A stretch of DNA of 64,000 bases from Isochrysis galbana (Eukaryota; Haptophyta; Isochrysidales; Isochrysidaceae), in contig CM030939.1 in the NCBI GenBank assembly GCA_018136815.1, positions 4,942,760-5,006,759 on the forward strand, written 5' to 3'. Shown here in pieces: positions 1-11,549 of this stretch. How positions within the stretch are numbered: the first letter of the stretch is position 1; each line of letters begins with the position of its first letter. The translations under genes were made by a program, and so were the position numbers. The notes under the pieces are model-generated. The model searched no databases. It had not been told where the DNA came from and saw only the letters and a program-made list of their open reading frames with translations.

Positions 1-292
1 TCTCGTTTCATCTCCCCATAGCAAACAACGGCGCGGGCCCCGCACACCCGCCCCCTTCGCTATCCCTCCGCCTCTCTCGATCGACTTCGTCACGCCGCTC
101 GTGTGTGCCGCGGAGCTGTGTGGCAGATCTCAGATCTTCTCGAGGTAGATCAGGGCTTCTTGGCGCCCATCCCCCCCAAACCCCGATCTCCTTGAGGGAG
201 ATCAGGGCTTCTTCAAGAGAGTGACGATGCCCGCCCCCCCCCTCCCCCCCCACTACTCCATAAAGTCCAGAGTCCGGGGGGGGGGGGGGGGG

Positions 293-888
<596 letters not shown>

Positions 889-994
889 CCCGCGCCGCCT
901 GGGAGTCTATCAACAAGAAGAGACAGGTGGAGGAGTCTTGCGGGGAGGCCAGCGAGCGAGGGGGGTTTGAGCGGAGCGGCCAACCCGCTTGCAG

Positions 995-3540
995 ATGCTG
1001 GCACTCTGCGTACTGGCCTCCTTCGGAGGCAGCTGGAACGGCCCGTTTTCGATGCCGGGCAACCTGGTGAACCACGCCTGCACGGCCCACGCCACTCACA
1101 TCTATATCGTCGGCGGAGACTTCGAAGACGCGGAATCGAACCTGACTTGGCAGTTTGACACGCTTACGAGAGTTTTCGATTCTTCTGTCGTGCCGCAACT
1201 TCCCCTGCCGCGGCGCAACCACGCTGCGTGCACTTTCAACGACCGGATTTATGTGATGGGCGGGCGCTCCAGCTCGGCGGGGATCTTGAACACCGTGCAG
1301 AGCTACGACCCAGCCGTTCCTGGCAGTGCGTGGAGTACCACTGAGGCCGGTTTGACTGTTGCGCGCCATTCCCTCGCTTGCGCCGTGCACAACAGCGGGC
1401 TGTGGACTGCAGGTGGGGGTACTGACCCCAGTTCTCTCAGTGCAAGCGACTCGGACACAGTCGAGAGGTTCGATGGCACTTCTTGGTCGGTCATGCCCAA
1501 TCTACCTCAAGGTCGGATTGGTCCGGGCCTTGCCACGTTCGGTGCTGACCTATGGACAATTGGTGGTTTGTCCGCCTCAAACTCTCAAGCGCTGTATTCA
1601 GTGGAAGTCCTAAGTGCAGGCAATGTATGGGCCGCGGCGCCTCCCGCCAACCCGGCATATCAGCCACCTGGTTGCATGGGATGATCGAGTACCAGTCAGA
1701 ATTGTGGGTCGTTGGTTCTGCCGGGGATAGTTTGTACACAGGTTTTCCGACTTCCCTTGTCCAAAAGATGACCTCGTCTCTCACCTGGGCAGCCGGCGAT
1801 TACCTCCCCGAAGCGCGTCACAGCTTCGGCAACGCCGTCGTCGTTGGAGGCGTCCTGTACGTCTTCGGTGGCACCACACAACCCACGACTGTTGTCAGCA
1901 GTACGAGCACGTACTACGAGTATGCACCAGCCCCACCCTCGCCGCCGCCGCCCTCGCCGCCGCCGCCCTCGCCGCCGCCCCCATCACCGCCGCCGCCATG
2001 GCCGCCGCCGCCCTCGCCGCCGCCGCCCTCGCCGCCGCCACCCTCGCCGCCGCCGCCCTCGCCGCCGCCGCCCTCGCCGCCGCCACCCTCGCCGCCGCCG
2101 CCCTCGCCGCCGCCGCCATCCCCTCCGCCGCCCTCGCCGCCGCCGCCCTCGCCGCCGCCGCCCTCGCCGCCGCCACCCTCGCCGCCGCCACCCTCGCCGC
2201 CGCCGCCCTCGCCGCCGCCGCCCTCGCCGCCGCCGCCGTCGCCGCCGCCGCCATCGCCGCCGCCGCCATCGCCGCCGCCGCCGTCGCCGCCGCCGCCATC
2301 GCCGCCGCCGCCATCGCCGCCGCCGCCATCGCCGCCGCCGCCATCGCCGCCGCCGCCATCGCCGCCGCCGCCATCGCCGCCGCCGCCATCGCCGCCGCCG
2401 CCATCGCCGCCGCCGCCCTTGCCGCCGCCGCCCTCGCCGCCGCCGCCATCGCCGCCGCCACCCTCGCCGCCGCCGCCATCGCCGCCGCCGCCATCGCCGC
2501 CGCCGCCATCGCCGCCGCCGCCATCGCCGCCGCCGCCATCCCCTCCGCCGCCCTCGCCGCCGCCGCCCTCGCCGCCGCCACCATCGCCGCCGCCGCCATC
2601 GCCGCCGCCGCCATCGCCTCCGCCGCCCTCGCCGCCGCCGCCCTCGCCGCCGCCGCCCTCGCCGCCGCCGCCCTCGCCGCCGCCGCCCTCGCCGCCGCCA
2701 CCCTCGCCGCCGCCGCCCTCGCCGCCGCCGCCCTCGCCGCCGCCACCCTCGCCGCCGCCGCCCTCGCCGCCGCCGCCATCCCCTCCGCCGCCCTCGCCGC
2801 CGCCACCCTCGCCGCCGCCGCCCTCGCCGCCGCCGCCATCCCCTCCGCCGCCCTCGCCGCCGCCGCCCTCGCCTCCGCCGCCCTCGCCGCCGCCGCCATC
2901 GCCTCCGCCGCCCTCGCCTCCGCCTCCCTCGCCGCCGCCTCCCCCGCCGCCGCCGCCCTCGCCGCCGCCGCCCTCGCCGCCGCCGCCCTCGCCGCCGCCG
3001 CCCTCGCCGCCGCCCTCGCCGCCGCCCTCGCCGCCGCCCCCCTCGCCGCCGCCCCCCTCGCCGCCGCCGCCATTGCCGCCGCCCTCGCCGCCGCCGCCGC
3101 CTCCCTCGCTGCCGCCGATTCTTCCGCGCATCCTTGCCTTTGCTGGCTTGCTTTCTATCATCTTTCGACTCTGGCAGCGGCTCACAGAAGAGCCTCTCAA
3201 TCCGCCATCTGCATCGGCACCGCCTTTGCCCTTTCCTCCTCCCTTATCCCCAGAAAATCCACCGGCTCTGTGCTCCTTGACGGTCGGTCGCGCGCAACGA
3301 GGCGGCTTCAAGAATGATGAGTGGTGCTACAACCTGGGTGTCACCGCGAAATTGATTTTTGACGATGCCGATCGTGCTCGCTGTGAAAGCTACTACATTG
3401 ACCCAGCGTACATGGTGGAAAACTCGACGACATACCAAGACGACTGCTCGGGTGGATGCAAGGCCTGCGAGTATCGATTTTTGAATGGCAAATATGTGTG
3501 CAAAACTGGACCGGTGTTCTTCGAGAAGTGCTCTACGTGA
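995..3540 (+). CDS. Kelch-repeat protein with giant SPPPP tract and Cys-rich tail
   Basis: The ATG at 995 gives a short hydrophobic start (MLALCVLASFG), possibly a signal peptide. Six kelch-like blades follow, each with a hydrophobic-GG core: IYIVGG, IYVMGG, LWTAGG, LWTIGG, LWVVGS and LYVFGG. Next come about 80 Ser-Pro4 units (about 1924-3115), a short hydrophobic stretch (about 3120-3165), a Pro-rich linker and a C-terminal domain of about 85 residues with nine cysteines. Kelch blades form a beta-propeller that binds partners; SPPPP rods are typical of hydroxyproline-rich algal wall or scale glycoproteins, so an extracellular role is inferred. The frame changes at the GGG of 1678-1680: frame 2 stops at 1682, while the fifth blade continues in frame 1. 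One missing base (sequencing error or real frameshift) or an unseen small intron would explain it. Function beyond the repeats is unknown. Confidence 0.75.
1924..3115 (+). repeat. SPPPP-coding minisatellite
   Basis: About 1.2 kb of 15-bp units reading TCG/CCG/CCG/CCG/CC-type codons, in frame with the kelch gene. Variation is almost only at third positions, plus a few Ser-to-Leu/Trp and Pro changes. All six frames are open through it, so antisense Gly/Ala/Arg-rich frames are shadows. Confidence 0.9.
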
Positions 3541-4233
3541 CCTAGCAAGAGATGCCCAAGATTAGAGCCTTCTTCTTCAGGTGTGGACACCCTTCACCAA
3601 CCACAAGATGGGAGGTTTGCCTCGACGGTCAAGAATATGAAGATAAGGGTGTGAGAGGGACAGAGTAAGTTGCATGTTGTTCGCATCAGATGTTGGCGTT
3701 GGTAAGCTGATTGCACCTTGACGAGGTACTGTAGAGACGTCCTTCGATCTGAGCGGCTGAGGGGCTGCATCACCAGTCGGGGCTGATCTGCTCATGCTTC
3801 AAGAGAAAGACGAAAGCGTTCATTTGCCCCCACCTCCCAAGCTAGTTGGAAGTATAGTAGTATATTATTCCAGTAACCTTCTGCAACGCAAGCCGAGCCG
3901 AGGCCGGCGGCGAATGCCTGCAAGAACGCAGGCAGGGCGCGCATAGGCGTTGAAGGAATGCTCTTGATAAATAGTAAAAGACCTTATATTTTTTTCGCCT
4001 CGCGCATGACCGTGTGCTACTGCTATGCTGCCGCGCCTTCACTTCCTCCTTACCCCTCGCCAACCTGCCTTGCGGCAACTCCCCTCGTGCGCTACTTATG
4101 GGCCCGGGATCCAACCCACTTTTATAAGTGGGGGTCAATGGGGGCATCGCGGCCCCCCCCCTCCATCGCGGCATCGCGGACAACCCCCGGGGTGGGCCCG
4201 TACAATCAACCTCAGCCCCCGCCTTCTGGCAGG
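3541..4233. other. Intergenic, no gene seen
   Basis: The 3' flank of the kelch gene. Part of it (about 3975-4105) resembles 59230-59365 on the same strand, sharing for example CCTGCCTTGCGG and CTCGTGCGCTAC. This weak dispersed similarity may be LTR or flank sequence of the retroelement family described next. Confidence 0.5.
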
Positions 4234-4372
4234 GTAATTGCACGCTATCGCCAACTTCAACGACACGCAGGCAAACCTATTGCCCATACCACAAGGCAGC
4301 ATGCCGTCATCCGTGGCGTTGGCTCACGCCGTCGCCTACGTACACTCTGCGAAGTTAGCGGTAGTAGGCAGC
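4234..4372 (+). repeat. 139-bp inverted repeat, left copy
   Basis: Its reverse complement lies at 8625-8763 with a single visible mismatch. The left copy ends exactly where an LTR-like terminus (TGTCGAACA) begins at 4373. Neither copy matches beyond the 139 bp, so these are discrete units. Confidence 0.9.
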
Positions 4373-4495
4373 TGTCGAACACGCGATGACTACAGGCTCA
4401 TAGGCAGAAGGCCGTTCGATCGAGCCGGCAGTTGACGCGGCCGTAGAGGGTTCGTTGATTGCTGCTTGCGGGAAGATGTCTGAAAGGTGATGAGG
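4373..4495. repeat. LTR-like terminal fragment (TGTCGAACA family)
   Basis: Starts TGTCGAACA and shares about 120 bp with 58976-59098, and a shorter stretch with 13573-13640. TG at the terminus is usual for LTR ends. In this copy the integrase reading frame runs straight into it, implying a deletion between integrase and the terminal sequence. Confidence 0.55.
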
Positions 4496-5690
4496 TGTGC
4501 TAGGCCGCAAGTCGGTGCCGGTGCGCTCGAGGATGACCGAGGTGAGTTGGCTAGCGAGGTTGCTGCCGGAGTCCGAGCGAAGTTGCCTTGGTACTCCGTG
4601 CCGAGAAACGACGTACGACATGAAGGCGTGAAGAGCGTCGGCACTCGAGGGGTCGCCGTTGTGAGGGGCCGCCTCGATCCAACGAGTGAGCGAGTCCACG
4701 AAAACGAGGAGCTTGTCGAAGCCTCGAGAGCCCTTGATGAAGTCGTGCGTGGGAGCCATCGAGACGACGTCGCAGAAGACGATGTCGAACGGATAGGCGC
4801 CGACCTGCGGTCCCTTCGGATCTGCGAGGTGACGGAAGGGAGGCTTAGCTAAGGTGCACTCGTGACATTGGCGAACGTGCTCACAGACGTCTGCGTTCAT
4901 CCCAGGCCAAAAATATCGGTCTCGTAGAAGGCGCGCCATTCGGTTGTCGCCGAGGTGGCACAGGTGGTCGTGAAAGGCTTCGAGGTAGGCACGGCGCATC
5001 GTCTTCGGCACGTAGAGGCAAAGCTTCTCGCCATCCCTCGTTGGCACTCGTCGGTAGAGTAGTCCAGATCGCAACAGGCATCGCGAAGATTCGCGGCTGA
5101 GCCAGCGCAAGCGGCGGTGATCGAGGTCGGGGTTGTGAGGAGACGAGGAGAGAAAGCGGATGAGGTCGTGGCAGTCGGGGTCCTCGGCTTGTGCCTCTTT
5201 GAGCGCCTCGGCGTTGGGTGTACCGACGTCGAGGTAGGAGAGGTTGATAGAATCCCTGGTCGTAGAGGACAACCTGGACGACCGTTCGTCGGCTTGCAGA
5301 CTGGATGCCGTTGTGGTACGAGAACGAGAGGCGGCGACGGCTGGCGGCTGACCATCCAATGCCGTGGTGGAGCGAGAGTTAGGGACGACGGCGGCTAGCA
5401 GCTGCCCACCCCCCTGCTTAGGAGCGGACGTCTCCGACGTCTCGTCGTCTGCCGCCACCAAGCGCGACACACCATCCGCGTCTTTGTGATTAGCACCAGG
5501 TTTGTGTTCGACGGTAAAGCGATACTCCGACAACTTGAGCGCCCATCGCATCAGGCGCGACGCCGGCCCACCCTGGACGGTGTCCTTCATGGTGTGCAAC
5601 CAACGGAGAGCTTGGTGATCGATGACGAGGCGGAAGTGCCGGCCCCAAAGGTACGGTCGCCACCCTTGGCACGGCGAGGCTTGCGGCGAG
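4373..5690 (-). pseudogene. Ty3/gypsy-type pol remnant (RNase H and integrase)
   Basis: Reading leftward, the frame opens in RNase H (WRPYLWGRHF then IDHQALRWLH, up to the KPGANHKDADGVSRL end). Next comes the integrase HHCC zinc domain (HDHLCHLGDN ... CHEC) and the integrase core with two of the catalytic acids (FCDVV and RSDSGSNLAS). The third catalytic residue and the C-terminus are missing; after RPSTPHH the frame crosses into LTR-like sequence. Reverse transcriptase and protease are absent: upstream, the sequence joins a gag-like frame at about 5655-5690. It is therefore an internally deleted, non-autonomous copy. Order and motifs are those of Metaviridae-type LTR retrotransposons. Confidence 0.85.
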
Positions 5691-6978
5691 AGTCCGTAGA
5701 CTCGGATGACCCATCGGACTCCGAGTCGCTGATCGGCGAAGAGTTGGACGAACGCGGGCTAGAGACCGGAGACGAGGACAAGGAGGACGAAGAAGTAGGG
5801 GAGCTATAGCGGCGGCGGCGGCGGTCCTTCTTCTTGTCTTTATGAGCCTTTTTAGATTTCGATGAGGAACGAGGGAGCGGCGGTGGCGGAGGCAAAACAA
5901 CTTCGCCGCCATCATCGGATGGAGGTGGAGGCGGGCTGGCTTCCTGGACTGGAGCAGGAGGGAGTCGGCCCCGTTCGATCGCGCTGGTGACCGCGGCGAG
6001 CTGCTGTGAGAATTGCGCGGCCATGGACTGCATGAGCTCGATATAGCGCAGCTCGACGGGGTTGAGCCCCGGTGAAGCCGAAGAAGTTGGCGGCGGGACC
6101 GTAGCAGACGGTGGAGAAGGAGAGAGATGAAGAAGGGAGTCGGGCAGCAAGCCCGGGGCCTCCTCACAACGAGACGGCTGACTTGGGGCGACCGAGGCGA
6201 CCGAGAGGCGTTCGAGCGAGGGATGGTAGGGCTCATAGGCGGCCTCCGAGTCCGATGGCAGGGGTGGCGGTGCCTCGAGGCATGCGCGGGACGAGTGGAG
6301 GGATCCCTCCAGAGGATTATCCTCACCCTGGAAAGACTCGGGCTTGGACCCGTCTCCGACGGACTCCGGCGGTGAAGGCGGAGATGATGGCGGAGGCACC
6401 GCAGAGAGATCAGGAGGAGAGGCGAGGGAGGGCATCACCTCCCCCTGTGAAGGTGGTGGTGGATGACCGTCCGAAGAGGAGAAAGGGGGCAGGGCAGGCA
6501 TGATGCCCGACTCTGCAGAGGTGGGGGTGACCCCCATTGAGACGTCCAGCGCGGGACGCACCGGATAGGATTCTACACCTGACGAATTGTGATGGCCCAT
6601 AGGGCCTGAGGGCAATGAGGAAGGGGCAAAGCCGGCGGCAGGCGCGGCGAGGGAGGCCACTTCAGAGGTGCTGACGGGCTGAAGCCCGTCAGCAGAGGAA
6701 GGCGGGCAGGCGGGCTTGAGCGAGGGCGAGGACGGCGGCGAAAGCGACATGGAACGAGCGGCGAAAGGCGAGGGTGAGTGAGAGGAGGGCTGTGGTGGCA
6801 GGGGCTGGCGAGGCGAGGAGGGATTGTAGGGTCTGAGTGTTACGAGAGCGAGAGCGACGAGAGCGAGAGCGACGACGGATGACGACTGGCGACAGGACGA
6901 CGGACAGAGACACCCAGGAAAACACCCCGACTCTCGCCCCACTACTTTCTCACATAACTCGACTGAAATCAAACCCAA
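5587..6978 (-). pseudogene. Gag-like ORF of the same retroelement
   Basis: An open frame of up to 463 codons (an internal ATG at about 6748 is an alternative start). It is Pro/Ser-rich, then has a short helical segment (LRYIELMQSMAAQFSQQLAAV), then a K/R/S-rich tail with runs such as KSKKAHKDKKKDRRRRRY. A helical segment followed by a basic tail fits retrotransposon Gag, and its position upstream of RNase H/integrase supports this. No CCHC zinc knuckle is visible. The frame overlaps the RNase H frame at its end, consistent with a deletion joining gag to mid-pol. Calling it Gag is an inference from context. Confidence 0.5.
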
Positions 6979-8624
6979 ACACTCCGATCAGACAACAACG
7001 GACGACGATCAGAAGGCGATCTGTCGGCGATCCCGTCTGGAAGGGGAATCGCACCATAACGGAAACGAAGGGCAATCCTGCCGCACAGGATTCCAAGAGA
7101 CTTATCGAATAAGACGAGAGAGATGCGGTGGGCCTAAGGGGGAGATGCGAAGAGATTGCAAATTAAACCTGATTGCAATCACTGAAGTAGATAGCGAAAC
7201 GTGGAGAAGATAGCGAATTAAACCTATTTGCGAGGCGCCTAGGAGGGAGAAGGGTGGGGAAACTTCCTTCTCTTTCGAGAGAAAGAGAGAGAACGCTCCA
7301 CAACCCAAGACCCTATGCGTCCAAGCGAAGCTTTTTGACCGAGAACGAGAACGAGAGAATTATAACGATAAATGCCGAACGACGAAGAGGAGCCTAACCA
7401 GTGTCGATTCGCGAATGCGACAGAGAGACGCTGGGAGACACTGAGGGACGCTGGGGAACGCTGAGGGACGCGCTGGGGGACTTTCGCGCTGGGGGGGTTG
7501 AGGGAAGAGAAGACGGCGTCTCAATGCGCGGACGCGGAAGAGAGCCGCCGTCTCGGCGCGTGGAGGGGTGTCTGCTGTCTGCGTTCTCCCGCCTCCCGCC
7601 AACCGCCAACAGTGCTGTTCCCATGCGACTCCGCTCCTGGGGGCTCACGGATTATGATAGTAACACGCGTAAATATCACGTATTGAGAGTTGAACTAACT
7701 AACCAAGCTCGCACTGGATCTTTATTTTTCGCGCTTTCGCGCCTAGTGCTAGTGCCGCCGGCCATGCCTTTCTAATGATTTTCTTGTTGAAAGGGGGGTT
7801 TTGTTTTTGATCTCGTTGCTTGAGCAGCCCAAATATTCCGCAAAATATGCGAAATATTTTTTGGGCCATATTCGCCCAAATATCCCGCGAAATATCCTGA
7901 ATATTTCCGCCTGGGCCTACTGGTAAGGGCCGTTGCTCCTTTTTTGACGAGAGGTTCCTTTCCCCCCCTCGGTGCTTTTTCGCGGAGAGTCGCCCGACGT
8001 AGGTCGGGCCGCCTCAATGGGGTTTCCCTCATTTTAACTTGTGGGGAGTTAGAATGGGGCAGCCGGGGGCCTGCGAGGGGGGAGATTTGGAGGGGTGCAT
8101 AGGTATAGGGAAAGCCGCAAGGCTGGGCCCCTACCCCTACAACACCATGGCACTGACCTCGTGTTCAAGCACGAGACGCAGGCCCGGCCGGTCGACAATC
8201 GACAAGACCACAACCAAAACCAACCCAGGGTTGCGTAGCAAAGACTGCACAACCCTGCAGCCACAAACCGATTGAAGAACAGACTCAAATGAGGACCCAA
8301 AGGGGAGAAGGGACCCCTGCGCTTTGACGAGACGGACGCAAAGCCCGGCCCTCGAGCCGGCCCCACGCAGACGCGCACACAGCGCACACTCCACACCCAA
8401 CTCGGTCATGAACACAACAAAGAGGCACTACTGCAATACATGCCCTTGCGCCAACACCGATCCAGTCGGAACCGGGAAACGCGGGGCGCATAGCTCCAAG
8501 CAACACGCCGACTGCGCAGGCTGCGCCAAAGGAGTCAACCAACATAGGGCTAACCAACCGAACCACCGACCCGACGACGTCAACACATTAGCTACTACTC
8601 CTAATGGCAGCAGAAACGGTGTGC
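6979..8624. other. Retroelement interior or flank, no supported gene
   Basis: No domain-bearing frame. An A/T-rich palindromic patch at 7830-7920 alternates CCCAAATATTCCGC-like and GCGAAATATTTT-like segments. A second LTR copy expected upstream of gag was not found, so the element's 5' end is missing or too diverged. Confidence 0.4.
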
Positions 8625-8763
8625 GCTGCCTACTACCGCTAACTTCGCAGAGTGTACGTAGGCGACGGCGTGAGCCAACGCCACGGATGACGGCATGCTG
8701 CCTTGTGGTATGGGCAATAGGTTTGCCTGTGTGTCGTTGAAGTTGGCGATAGCGTGCAATTAC
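8625..8763 (-). repeat. 139-bp inverted repeat, right copy
   Basis: Reverse complement of 4234-4372 with one visible mismatch. The pair encloses 4.25 kb containing the retroelement remnant. Confidence 0.9.
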
Positions 8764-8784
8764 ACATGGTATGCTCACCTTGTG

Positions 8785-11097
8785 TCAAAAGTAGATACGC
8801 CCACTCTTGTGATTGTCCACAATTTGATGTGCACGGCTAGCTGCGTCATGCCCACGTGGTGTGTCTACGTTCTGTCCATTTGACCATGAACGACTCGTTG
8901 ACCGTGTAGGCGTACGCGCATGGGACCGATACTCGAGGGCTTGCTGCGGGGTTTTGAACGTTGCAATGGCCCCTCCTGCCTCGCCGCCAACGACCTTTGT
9001 CTCCATGTTGCAAGCCCCCGGTGCGCCCACTTGACGAGCAAACTCCTCTGGAGAGGCTGCATCTAGTTGTCCATCATCAATTTGCATCAGCCATCTTGCA
9101 CTGGGCTTTTCGTTGCCTATCAACTGAACCTCTCGTCCAGTTTCCCGGAGCTTCCGAGGCCGCAATTTTGCCCCATCATCGTCGTCTCCACTGCCGCGCA
9201 GCGAGCCCGGCCCGGTCGATCGCCGCGCGCTAGCCCTATGATTGGCAGCGTCTCCCGCCTGCTCCCAGCTTGCGTCTCGCCGAACAGCTGCAATACAGGG
9301 TAAGATGGTCCGGTCGACTAAGGAGGGCTTTGCGGGCCGCCCGGCTAGCTCCTCGGAGCTCCGCTGCAAGCCATCGCGCAATTGTAGGGTAGGCAGCACC
9401 GCATGCAGGTTGGGGAATCCTCCGGAGAACCAGAAGCTTGCCCGCGCTAAGTGAAGGAATACCCCATGCCGCGACAGGCTGAAGCCGGACGAGCGCCTGG
9501 TGTGCTCGTACAAACTCGGGGTGGCTTGCAGGCGCGAAAAGGCAGCGCGGCGCTTCACTACGGCAAGATGAGCATAGAGGAGGCGAAATCCGGAGCCAGG
9601 CTCGAAAATATCTTGGACGACGGCACTCGCGACTGACCGGATGGATGCCGGGGCCACTCCACGTGGACGAGGCGCTGGGCTTACGCGCCTGTGCTCACCT
9701 ATCTGTTGTCGCCGCCGGGCCAGGCTGCGATGCATCGTGTCTGAGGCGGTCGCCCATCCTGAGCTATGTGATCGTTCTGTGCCTTCTTGCGAGAGGCGGC
9801 GTGCAGTCGGTGCAGTCGCTGCGGCGCGCATCGGACGCGAAGCTCGACCTGCGCCTTGCCAGAGTGTCCCGTCGTTCTGCCAGCTGATGACGAACCCCTC
9901 GTCCATGAGGGGCGTCTTCTCCCCACGCAAGTAAAGTCGGTCCTCCCATGCCTCGACGCGCTTGCTCCCATCTAGAGTGAGAATAGCACAAGATGGGGTG
10001 AGCAGATGCGAGTAGGCTTGGGCACCAGGCACGAGCCGGCAACGAAATTCGGCCTGCGAACCAAGTGCACGCACTTTTTCTCCGATCAAGGCGGCCGTTC
10101 CATATGCGCACGATCCCCGCAGCGGCCGCCTCTGCGGTGACGCGAGGCATATTGCCCTTGCCCTTGAGAGCACCCCACCATTCGTCAAATACGAGGTATC
10201 TGGAGTCGCTAAGGACCTGAGCGCGACGGCATAAAGGATGGTGGCTCCGCAATAGTCAACGAAGTGCCCACTCGGGCTGTTTGTGGACTGGCGCGGCGCG
10301 CACCCTTGCCACATCAGGCGAGCGGTGGTAGAGCTTGTTGACGGTCGGAGTGTTTCGGTACATCATAAACGGACCGCAAGAGTGGAGCGGCGAAGGCAAG
10401 GGCGAAAAGATATCATGTGTGGATAGCACGTCGGGAGGGAACCAATCCCGGAGGCGGCCAAGCAGCACATCGTCCTGCACGTTGCCCCAAAAGTCACCTG
10501 GGCAGGGAAGGCATGTCGCAGCTCTTCCATCTAGAGACCAATGTGCATGGCCGCATGGAGGGCCTCCTGTCGCATCTGAGCTTTGGATGCAAATAGCTAC
10601 AATACAGGTAGGCAGCGATGTGCCCGATCGGTGTGTCTGCATATATGTTTGCACAGGTGTTGAAGCGGGGCTTCGGCGCACGCACAGCCAGCCAGCAGAT
10701 CATCAGCGAACACCTCTCCAAACATTGGCTTCAGGTCAGAGATCTTGGAGGTGGAGTGGTTGTTGAGGGCAAGCGATGTGGCGCGAAAGCCGACGGTGCG
10801 CACGAGCCGCTCAACAAGGGCGCGCGTTGAAAGCTGAACGAAGCGCACGTTGGGCGGCAGCACAGCGGCAGGAGCGGACGAGGAAGGAGAGGAGGTCGAG
10901 AAATGCGCGAGCGGCTTGAGGTCGCCCAGTAGCGTGAAGCTCACGTCCGCGTTGGCCGCGTAGCTGCGCATGAGGAGCGGCAGCCAGGGAGGCCAGCCGC
11001 CCCACCGTGCGACCAGAAGGCAGATCGACGGCACCCCAGCCGTGCGTGCCACGGGCGGAGCCGCGCAGGGGCCAGCTGCGCACAGCCCCGCCGCCAT
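8785..11097 (-). CDS. DUF6625-like putative glycosyltransferase, four exons
   Basis: Exon model (minus): 11097-10686, 10497-10304, 10216-10112, 10053 onward. Donors are GTGCGT, GTGCGC and GTGCGC, acceptors CAG, and every junction is in phase. The spliced product reads PSICLLVARWGG, LLMRSYAANADVSFTLLGD, SDLKPMFGEVFADDLLAG/CDFWGNVQDDVLLG, CGPFMMYRNTP and RYLVFDEWWG. This is the order of the DUF6625 family (bacterial capsule/LPS-type glycosyltransferase-like proteins: DFKPAYG, FWG.CDxDIxxG, HFTLYRNT, FDEWGG). The QDD motif occupies the family's DxD position, so a metal-dependent sugar transfer is inferred. Support ends near 9850; the last exon stays open to 8785 but that part matches nothing I recognise and may be read-through. 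The ATG at 11097 is the first in frame; a 5' exon with a membrane anchor is possible. Confidence 0.7.
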
Positions 11098-11549
11098 CCG
11101 CCGCCCGCCGGCAGACCCTCAATGCAAATGTGAGCTGTGAATGATGCATCAAGACCATCCCAACCATCTTCACACCTCGATATATATTTATCAGTAGACC
11201 ATTTTAGCTCTACTCCATTGGTGAGAACGCCAAGAACGCAGGCTCTCTCCAGCTCTCCTGTGAAAATGTTCGAGTAGAGCGCGTGGGGCAGCCGCAGCCA
11301 GGCCCATACTGAGTAGCGAGACGAGGGCTACTGAGTACGAGTAGGTGTAGCATGGTCTTAGCGACGCAACGAGGGGACGAGCTCAGAAGACACCTAATTC
11401 AGAGTATACACCAAGGCACATGGGGACTATTTGTCCCTTCTACTACAAAACCCCAGACAGAACTGCAATCTTGTATGGTTTCGTGCCTGCCGTTATCGCT
11501 CTCTCTCCTTTCGCTCGCCGGCCTGCGGTGTGCGTCCATCCTCTCTGTG

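Noticed and set aside
1844-3317. Gly-, Ala- and Arg-rich frames over the SPPPP region
   Set aside because: They are alternate readings of the 15-bp repeat; the SPPPP frame continues from kelch blades and into a Cys-rich domain.
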